In this document: in pieces, positions 58,821-64,000 of the stretch
Layout of the letters: every line of letters starts with the position of its first letter
Position numbering within the stretch: the first letter of the stretch is position 1
The notes under the pieces: model-generated
Seen by the model: only the letters and a program-made list of their open reading frames with translations
The model's database searches: none
Told to the model about the DNA's origin: nothing
IMG/VR virus record: IMGVR_UViG_3300010430_000017
Coordinates: 1-64,000 of that record
Length of the DNA stretch: 64,000 bases
Source: a virus
Direction: 5' to 3' (one strand)
Position numbers and translations under genes: made by a program

Positions 58821-59246
58821 CTATGCCTGTTTTTCGTGGCTTTCAGGCGTAGTCGAGAACCACCTAACCTGTCTTAAAGGAATGTGCCGGTTACTGCCAT
58901 TTTTGAGCCGCATCCAAAGCAAGTCAGACCCAAACCGGACCTCAGAGCAATCAAAGGTTTCAAGGTATCCATCATTCCACCGGACATTAACAACGGGACC
59001 TTTGGTTTTTTGAGGGTCTGGACGAACAGTGTCAACTACCTCATCCAGCATACGACATTGTTCGTGATGAAAAAATTTACCGTTATGCTTCGTTACATTG
59101 GTGCCGCCTGGGTTATTTTTAAAAAACTTAACAGCGTATGCCCCATCCTTCTCTGATATGTCTATGATTTGACCCTTCACAGGTACGGCAAAAAGATATC
59201 TGTCATAGACTATTACTTCTGTACCAATAGAAACGGTTTGTACCAC
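58821..59246 (-). CDS. Hypothetical protein in a GC-richer segment, 141 aa
   Basis: GTG start after GAGGGAGCT. Beta-barrel-like (VQTVSIGTEVIVYDR, VKGQIIDISEKDGAYAVKFF) with two similar halves, like SH3/Tudor repeats. The 180 bases at 58801-58980 are about 49% GC, well above the surrounding roughly one third, suggesting recent transfer. Unknown function. Confidence 0.6.
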   Translation of the reverse strand: MVQTVSIGTEVIVYDRYLFAVPVKGQIIDISEKDGAYAVKFFKNNPGGTNVTKHNGKFFHHEQCRMLDEVVDTVRPDPQKTKGPVVNVRWNDGYLETFDCSEVRFGSDLLWMRLKNGSNRHIPLRQVRWFSTTPESHEKQA

Positions 59247-59306
59247 AGCTCCCTCACTTTCTTAGTTCCCTGAAACAGGAAACAATATATATTATACAGT
59301 TGACTA

Positions 59307-59507
59307 TCAATAAAGCCAAGAATCTTCTTTCCTGTACTTCGGAAGACAATCATAATTCCCCTCTCTCATTTTCTGCTTGATTTGATTCCTCCGTCTTTTT
59401 CTCTGAGCTTTCTTAAATCCAGAAGGGGCTGGTAAGTCCAAATGATTAAAAAGCAGATTGAATTCTTTCTCGAACCATCTCTTCCTGTCTTTCCATGTTC
59501 CGCTCAT
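59307..59507 (-). CDS. Very basic protein, 66 aa
   Basis: ATG 59507 after AGGAGGACAATT. Arg/Lys-rich (KAQRKRRRNQIKQKMR), likely nucleic-acid-binding. Unknown. Confidence 0.55.
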   Translation of the reverse strand: MSGTWKDRKRWFEKEFNLLFNHLDLPAPSGFKKAQRKRRRNQIKQKMREGNYDCLPKYRKEDSWLY

Positions 59508-59517
59508 AATTGTCCTC

Positions 59518-59739
59518 CTATAAATTTCTTTTAGCACCTCTTCTCGGGCCTTTTGTTACGACAACTTGTTTTTCACCTCCCCTGTAACGCTCAAGGCTTT
59601 TATATTCTTCCTCAGTCCAAGTTACTTGGAAAGATTTCTTTTTGTTAAGCTCAAGTTCAGCTTGTTCAAAGAAATAATCCATATAATCATGAGAACTTGA
59701 TAATGTTGGTTTTATCGTATTAACCCCAGCAACGCTCAT
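59518..59739 (-). CDS. Hypothetical protein, 73 aa
   Basis: ATG 59739 after AAGGATTGAATATT (an in-frame TTG lies upstream). Basic C-terminus KGPRRGAKRN. A perfect 8-bp hairpin ACTATATC/GATATAGT lies in its leader (59775-59797). Unknown. Confidence 0.55.
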   Translation of the reverse strand: MSVAGVNTIKPTLSSSHDYMDYFFEQAELELNKKKSFQVTWTEEEYKSLERYRGGEKQVVVTKGPRRGAKRNL

Positions 59740-59864
59740 AATATTCAATCCTTATCAATTCCTACAGTACTTTTACTATATCTAAGAGTGATATAGTCCG
59801 TTGGGTATACTAATGTACCAGTTAATACTAAATGGCTCTTAAATAGGCTATTTTGTATTGTAAA

Positions 59865-60212
59865 TTAGACTCTCTTGTTCCAAGCTTCAATTGCTTCTTT
59901 CTTCGTCTTAAATGAGTATTGGATTTGTTCCCATACCATATCAAACCCAAATCTTAAATCACAGCTGTTACAAACCACACACCACTTCTTATTACCACCC
60001 CACACATCAGCCGACCCACCACACATTGGACAAAACTTCAACCCATTTTCATCATACTCCTCCTGGTATTCCTTAAACAACCAAGCATCAATCTCAGCCA
60101 ATAATCTCTGTGACTTATGTGTAAGATTATAATGCGGAGGTCTGTCCATCAAAGGAGTAGATTGAGAGATTGTGTGCATTAATGCTTTTAGATATTCTTT
60201 ATGTGTTTTCAT
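59865..60212 (-). CDS. Lar-like restriction-alleviation zinc protein
   Basis: 115 residues, SD AAGGAGAAGT. C-terminal half LKFCPMCGGSADV, CVVCNSCDLRF, then KTKKEAIEAWNKR matches the Lar family pattern (CPFCGG ... EAI.AWN.R). Lar lets phage DNA escape type I restriction by helping host methylation. The N-terminal 60 residues are extra. Family assignment is by motif only. Confidence 0.65.
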   Translation of the reverse strand: MKTHKEYLKALMHTISQSTPLMDRPPHYNLTHKSQRLLAEIDAWLFKEYQEEYDENGLKFCPMCGGSADVWGGNKKWCVVCNSCDLRFGFDMVWEQIQYSFKTKKEAIEAWNKRV

Positions 60213-60630
60213 ACTTCTCCTTAAGCCTTTTAAGTTCAGCTAATTCTTTCTCTTTTGTTTCGATCTTTCTTCTTTGTCTATCACATTTTTCCTGGTCCTG
60301 CAACCTTTTTGTTTCTTGTTTAACAAATTCTTTGAATTCTATTGTATCCTTTAATTTAAAAGCAATTGTATCTTTGATTTCCCAACACCCATGTATTGTA
60401 AGATATGGCTCATTTAATTTGTATTCTTTGTGATTAATATAATGTAATTCATTCTGAAGAACTTCATTATCCGAGTATGTATAGGTATCTTTGTAGATTT
60501 TTTCTATAAGTTCTTCTTTAGTTTTACCAAAAATGACAATACTCTCCCCTTCGCAATACTCAGGCTGAGGAATATCTCTTTCCCAGGAATCATATGAATC
60601 GTAATCTATGCTGTATTGCAGTAGGTACAT
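60199..60630 (-). CDS. Coiled-coil protein, 143 aa
   Basis: SD GGAGGTGAATA. Alpha/beta N-terminus (residues 1-85) and a charged coiled coil (100-140). Overlaps the Lar-like gene by 14 bases. Unknown. Confidence 0.6.
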   Translation of the reverse strand: MYLLQYSIDYDSYDSWERDIPQPEYCEGESIVIFGKTKEELIEKIYKDTYTYSDNEVLQNELHYINHKEYKLNEPYLTIHGCWEIKDTIAFKLKDTIEFKEFVKQETKRLQDQEKCDRQRRKIETKEKELAELKRLKEKYENT

Positions 60631-60800
60631 TATTCACCTCCAGTAAATAACCATTTAAAGAACCAATGCACAACCACCACTGGGGATATGACACAGATCA
60701 TAATTGCCACAAAGACTGCAAACAGGCACATGAACCCAATGGATGCTCCAACTAATAGCAATCTATCTGTGAATGTCTCTTTCTGTTGTTGGATATTCAT
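60630..60800 (-). CDS. Membrane microprotein, 56 aa
   Basis: Overlaps both neighbours by one base (TAATG). Hydrophobic GFMCLFAVFVAIMICVIS then WFFKWLF. Carries the SD for the next gene. Unknown. Confidence 0.6.
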   Translation of the reverse strand: MNIQQQKETFTDRLLLVGASIGFMCLFAVFVAIMICVISPVVVVHWFFKWLFTGGE

Positions 60801-61318
60801 TATTTAACTTCCATCCAATATTCACAATCTTCTTTGTTTGCGATACCTTCGTCTAAGTGCATTGTACAAAATAACCCTGAATCAATACAGCAATCCAAAT
60901 GTGGTCCATCTGCTTCATCATATTCAAGATGACATCCACAGCCATCTTCGTACTTAGATGTATCCTGTTTAATAAACTTAACAGGGATACCATTCTCTTC
61001 AGCGAACTCAATTTCCTTTGCAATACCATAACTCCTATCCCAACCAGGGAGCATGTACACCCACAGTTCATCACATCTTTTAATAATATCAAAGTCCAAT
61101 CTCAACCAAAAATCATGACTAACTCTATTTTCTTCTGAAATGAAATCAGCAATTGGGCAACTGTGTGTTAAAGGAGAGAATACGTTATAACCTTGTTGCA
61201 TAATCTCCGCTGCTTTCTCTGTAACTTTTCTTGTTCTTGCTTTCATTTCAGCAAGAGTTGGTGCTGTTCCATCTTCTTTATCCACTGAGTAGATGCTTGC
61301 TAAGTAGATGAGTTTCAT
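60800..61318 (-). CDS. DUF4406-like (nucleoside deoxyribosyltransferase-related) protein
   Basis: 172 residues. KLIYLASIYS, NVFSPLTHS, DFWLRLDFDIIKRCDELWVYMLPGWDRSYG and GIAKEIEFAEENGIPV give the Rossmann layout of DUF4406/DUF1937, relatives of nucleoside 2-deoxyribosyltransferases. C-terminal Cys-rich extension (CGCHLEYD..CCIDS). May act on nucleotides or as a sensor; fits the cluster. Confidence 0.75.
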   Translation of the reverse strand: MKLIYLASIYSVDKEDGTAPTLAEMKARTRKVTEKAAEIMQQGYNVFSPLTHSCPIADFISEENRVSHDFWLRLDFDIIKRCDELWVYMLPGWDRSYGIAKEIEFAEENGIPVKFIKQDTSKYEDGCGCHLEYDEADGPHLDCCIDSGLFCTMHLDEGIANKEDCEYWMEVK

Positions 61319-61329
61319 GTGTTCTCCTA

Positions 61330-61563
61330 TTATGTTGATTTGTAGTAATAATATATCATGTCTTTGGTTGTGTCAAGGTTTTTCTTTGGACGCAACTCAT
61401 CTATGACCGTAGTGTCACCCCCTAAAGTGTGCTGTACGAGAACTTGCTTGTTCATGTTGGCTGTGGTGTTATTATTATCTTTATCAGTAAGAGTTATTTC
61501 CCCGGAATACTCCATCCTCCGTCCCAGTGCTTTTTGGAGGGTACCACCAAACCCATCATACAT
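61330..61563 (-). CDS. Hypothetical protein, 77 aa
   Basis: SD AGGAAACT. Polar, with a Thr/Asn-rich centre (KDNNNTTANMNKQV). First gene leftward from the divergent control region. Unknown. Confidence 0.55.
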   Translation of the reverse strand: MYDGFGGTLQKALGRRMEYSGEITLTDKDNNNTTANMNKQVLVQHTLGGDTTVIDELRPKKNLDTTKDMIYYYYKST

Positions 61564-61760
61564 AGTTTCCTATGCATGTACTGCCTGGCCTGATTCTTAA
61601 CCTTGAGAACTTAGGCCAAATTAAAAGGAAGTTGTGACATAATTACTGTTTAATCTCGGGACATCCGCAACCAACAGAACCCGAACCCCCGGTCCAAGGA
61701 GGATAATAATAAAAAATAGTTTGTTGTTGGATCAAGAGGACAACTCCCCTTATTACTACT

Positions 61761-61789
61761 ACTCTACACTAAAAAATACTACTTGTCAA
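61761..61789 (-). promoter_or_regulatory. Leftward promoter TTGACA-17-TAGAGT
   Basis: -35 61784-61789, -10 61761-61766. It would produce a leader of about 190 nt before 61563. Confidence 0.65.
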
Positions 61790-61889
61790 GAACTTTATTA
61801 CAAAAGATAAATAAAACTTCTTCTTTGAAAGAAGACAGCATTTATACTACGTATTATTATTATAGTCAATAGAAAAATTAAAATAATTA

Positions 61890-61918
61890 TTGATTTTATT
61901 TATATATTGTGGTATACT
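61890..61918 (+). promoter_or_regulatory. Rightward promoter TTGATT-17-TATACT
   Basis: -35 61890-61895, -10 61913-61918. The expected start, about seven bases on, coincides with the ATG at 61925. Confidence 0.6.
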
Positions 61919-61924
61919 GTTTGC

Positions 61925-62482
61925 ATGAATAAAAAAAGAAAACAAGATTACCCCGAGTACGCACATTGGAGGGCGATGATTTATAGGTGCTATCCTTCGG
62001 ATAATATCTCTACATCGTGTGAAAGAAAGGGGGTAGGTGTCTGTGACCGGTGGAGAGGGTGGGATGGGTTTTGGAATTTCTTAAAAGATCTTGGGGAGAA
62101 GCCATCAAAAAAATACAGGCTGAAAAGAAAAGACAAAAACAGTGACTTTAGTAAGAGAAATTGCACTTGGAGTAAGAAAAAAACATACAAAGTAAAATCC
62201 AATGAGATCAAAACTAATGTTAAGACGCTCTTTTATAAGAACAAAGAGTACACTGTGAGAATGGTGTGCGAGAAATTTAATTTAAAAGCTTGTACTGTGT
62301 ACTACAGAATAAAGGCAGGGTGGTTAGATAGCGATATAGTAGAAACCCCAGTGAATGAGATACCAATTTCATTAAGGACAGAGGAGAACATGAAATATGG
62401 AAGATACTCCTATTTCTTAAAATTTGGTATCTATAAAAATAGTAAAAGTAACAATTTTGTAACTTTTACTCAAGATAATTGA
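61925..62482 (+). CDS. Homing-type endonuclease (short form), possibly leaderless mRNA
   Basis: 185 residues from ATG 61925; no SD precedes it and the promoter places transcription start at the ATG itself. Core Y..W..MIYRCY, VGVCDRW, GFWNFLKDLGEKPSKKYRL and FSKRNCTW, then one HTH repeat TVRMVCEKFNLKACTVYYRI..GW. Same family as 20917 and 47001, but the RID of the core is replaced by RKDKN, so it may be inactive. Confidence 0.6.
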   Translation: MNKKRKQDYPEYAHWRAMIYRCYPSDNISTSCERKGVGVCDRWRGWDGFWNFLKDLGEKPSKKYRLKRKDKNSDFSKRNCTWSKKKTYKVKSNEIKTNVKTLFYKNKEYTVRMVCEKFNLKACTVYYRIKAGWLDSDIVETPVNEIPISLRTEENMKYGRYSYFLKFGIYKNSKSNNFVTFTQDN

Positions 62483-62514
62483 TTGCATACTGCTTTTTTA
62501 AAAATAGGAGAGAT

Positions 62515-63180
62515 ATGGAAGTTGATTACTCATTTTTAACACAAGAGCAATTAGAGGAATATGGCCTGGATGATGTGAATTTACCCTCAGTCCAGTTCCT
62601 TGATGACTATGGCTTAAACCATCATAATTATGGTGAAGATGTTCTGTCGGATATAGATTATGACTTAGCTCAGGAGAGGCTACTAGAGGGTAAAACGCTC
62701 CTATTTAATAGGTACGCTAAACAACTAACCGTAGATGATGATCCAATTAAAGGCAAGAATGGGATTCTTCTTGTTAAGTGTAAGTACTGTAATAAGCATT
62801 TTTATCCAACGAAACCGCAACTCACACAAAGAATTGCTTATCTGAATAATTTGGATTATGGCCAAAGACATTTGTATTGCTCGGACAACTGCAAAAGTGC
62901 ATGTCCTTTGTTTGGTACTCTTAGTAAGAGAGATTATGAGTATTCCAAACAAGCAAGAGAGATAGCTTTAGAGATGGCTGATTATAAGTGTGAGATTTGC
63001 GGAACTACTGAAAGGTTACAGGTTCACCATATCAAACCTTTTAAGACTGATCCTGTCGAGGCTTATGATATAGATAATTTGGTTGTCCTTTGTTCTGGAG
63101 ATGACGGGTGCCATATAAAGTACGGCCACTCAGACAGGAATTGTACACTCAGTAATCTTAAGAGTTGCAAATCTCCATAA
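62515..63180 (+). CDS. HNH endonuclease with Cys-rich fingers
   Basis: 221 residues; ATG 62515 after AGGAGAGAT. CKYCNKHF..YCSDNC finger, then CEICGTTERLQVHHIKPF and NLVVLCSGDDGCH (HNH). N-terminal 70 residues are acidic. Sits at the entry to virion genes; possibly homing. Confidence 0.8.
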   Translation: MEVDYSFLTQEQLEEYGLDDVNLPSVQFLDDYGLNHHNYGEDVLSDIDYDLAQERLLEGKTLLFNRYAKQLTVDDDPIKGKNGILLVKCKYCNKHFYPTKPQLTQRIAYLNNLDYGQRHLYCSDNCKSACPLFGTLSKRDYEYSKQAREIALEMADYKCEICGTTERLQVHHIKPFKTDPVEAYDIDNLVVLCSGDDGCHIKYGHSDRNCTLSNLKSCKSP

Positions 63181-63210
63181 ATTTAAGGACAAAAATATAG
63201 AGTTACAAAA

Positions 63211-63387
63211 ATGAAATATAAAGATTACAAAAACTTCACTCCCTGTAGATGCAAAGCATGTGATTCAATAATCGATGAGGATATCCATGACAGTTTATGT
63301 CTAAGATGCCTTGAGGAGATTTTTGATGTTGAACTAAATGAAGATGATTATAGATTGCTTGAGGGTTTTGTTGAAGATTTTGTGTAA
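63211..63387 (+). CDS. Acidic zinc-finger microprotein, 58 aa
   Basis: CRCKACDSII and CLRCLEEI give a four-Cys zinc site of DksA-like spacing; the rest is acidic helix. No clear SD. Unknown. Confidence 0.55.
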   Translation: MKYKDYKNFTPCRCKACDSIIDEDIHDSLCLRCLEEIFDVELNEDDYRLLEGFVEDFV

Positions 63388-63405
63388 ACTACTTAAGGGG
63401 ATACT

Positions 63406-63705
63406 ATGAAGCTTCTTTTAGAAGACCAGACAACAAATACTACTGGTAATCAAGAGACATTAGTACTTGCTAATTCTTTGTTATTTGGCAAGTACATTAC
63501 TGTGGTTGTTTACGGTACTTGGTATGGTGCTACTACCACTTTAGAATTTAGCCCGGATGGAGGCACAACCTGGATAACTGCTGGTGTTAACACAACCTTT
63601 ACAGCGGACGGTGGTGGTAATTTTTGGTCCAACTATGGAATGATGGTTAGATTCTCTGTTACGGGTGCTGGAGCAGGTACATCTCTCTCAGCAGGTGTAG
63701 TATAA
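63406..63705 (+). CDS. Small beta-rich virion-type protein, 99 aa
   Basis: SD AAGGGGATACT. Repeated Gly/Thr strands (TTTLEFSPDGGTTWITAG), like BNR/Asp-box or decoration-type phage proteins (SPDGG..W). Probably structural. TAATG junction to the next gene. Confidence 0.6.
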   Translation: MKLLLEDQTTNTTGNQETLVLANSLLFGKYITVVVYGTWYGATTTLEFSPDGGTTWITAGVNTTFTADGGGNFWSNYGMMVRFSVTGAGAGTSLSAGVV

Positions 63706-63860
63706 TGAGTGAGAGCGGAGAGATTGTACAAGTCATAACTTTCAAATTGGACCAAGAATTAACTTCTGATTTAAATGGCTCCGTTACTACAGTTGATGGT
63801 GACACTGTTACTTTTCAAGGAGATGACGTAACATTCGGTGGGGAGGATGTAGTATGGTAA
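63705..63860 (+). CDS. Small Thr/Asp-rich virion-type protein, 51 aa
   Basis: Starts in TAATG. Two short repeats (TVDGDTVTFQGDDVTFGG) of beta-strand type. Overlaps the next gene by seven bases. Unknown. Confidence 0.5.
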   Translation: MSESGEIVQVITFKLDQELTSDLNGSVTTVDGDTVTFQGDDVTFGGEDVVW

Positions 63861-64000
63861 GAAATATAATTATGAGTATGATGTTGGTGTTCTTATTATC
63901 AACTCCTTCGTTTGCTGTTGTTGAATTAGACGTAGACGCTAACGGTGCTATTGATGTGGACAAAGGTGGAACTAATGGTCAAACATCCGCTGCTGCAAGA
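63854..64000 (+). CDS. Exported protein with fibre-like GGT motif (3' end outside window)
   Basis: First 49 codons only. Cleavable signal peptide (IIMSMMLVFLLSTPSFA, then VVELD). The next residues, DVDKGGTNGQTSAAAR, match the GGTG.T.A..A(R) repeat of phage tail fibres and stalks. A signal peptide on a fibre-like phage protein is unusual. Truncated by the window end. Confidence 0.6.
   Translation, partial: MVRNIIMSMMLVFLLSTPSFAVVELDVDANGAIDVDKGGTNGQTSAAAR

Larger units (their letters stand above)
61564..61924. other. Divergent control region between the two arms
   Basis: No gene. It holds a leftward and a rightward promoter, a hairpin TGGCCT / AGGCCA (61587-61619), a GC-richer block (about 61655-61700) with CGGG/CCCG complementarity, and a small CTTCTT/AAGAAG hairpin. 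Likely early switch or transcription start region. Confidence 0.6.

Noticed and set aside
61655-61720. tRNA-like look of the GC-richer block in the divergent region (GGGTTCGGGTT on the - strand)
   Set aside because: No matching acceptor stem, D-arm or anticodon loop could be drawn around it.
1-64000. Prophage integration module (integrase, att core, CI-type repressor)
   Set aside because: No recombinase, excisionase or repressor family seen; the gene set fits a lytic phage, though genes outside the window are unknown.

Overview
The window looks like a large, AT-rich, lytic tailed phage of a Gram-negative bacterium. It carries a tape-measure protein of more than 2,100 residues, which at about 0.15 nm per residue implies a tail of roughly 315 nm and therefore a siphovirus. 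It also has a complete phage replication set, several lipobox lipoproteins and good sigma70-type promoters (TTGACA, 17 bp, TATAAT-like). No integrase, terminase, portal or major capsid gene is inside the window. The single-stranded-DNA-binding protein ends in the bacterial SSB tail DDDIPF, and a near-consensus Fur box is present. Both fit a proteobacterial host, but the host cannot be named from the sequence.

Layout. From 1 to 13.9 kb (+) lie the tail genes: tape measure, a protein with carbohydrate-binding-like repeats, an Ala/Ser-rich fibre, a LamG-like adhesin, a DUF4376-like protein and a subtilisin-like protease. They are followed by a lysis cassette of M15 endolysin, small membrane protein, lipase-like hydrolase and lipoprotein. 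From 14 to 26.6 kb (+) are a KilA-N protein and the replication module: 5'-3' exonuclease, family A DNA polymerase, primase-helicase and SSB-like protein, interrupted by homing-type endonucleases. From 26.6 to 43.6 kb (+) there are many small genes in short operons, most with their own promoter. Among them are an RlmN-like radical SAM enzyme, a multi-zinc-ribbon protein and a zinc aminopeptidase-like protein.

From 61.6 down to 43.9 kb (-) runs a leftward cluster of nucleotide-metabolism and host-takeover genes: class II ribonucleotide reductase, dUTPase, a metallophosphoesterase, a MazG-like helical protein, a DUF4406-like protein, a Lar-like zinc protein, a proteasome-beta/HslV-like Ntn hydrolase, a cytosine-methyltransferase-like protein, a second radical SAM enzyme and many zinc ribbons. 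A 150-nt tRNA-like element sits in it. The left and right arms converge on a terminator at 43.65 kb. They diverge from a control region at 61.56-61.92 kb, from which rightward genes lead back into virion genes (63.4 kb onward, truncated by the window end).

How the genes work together. The polymerase, helicase, exonuclease and SSB-like protein form a T7-like replisome. NrdJ, dUTPase and the MazG-like protein would supply or clean dNTPs. The zinc-ribbon and membrane microproteins are candidates for early takeover factors. Recurrent regulatory structure is a main feature: at least six sites merge a sigma70 promoter with an intrinsic-terminator-like hairpin. There is also a three-copy 22-bp iteron array, a 20-bp direct repeat bracketing a gene-poor segment with a Fur-box-like palindrome, and a structured 5' leader.
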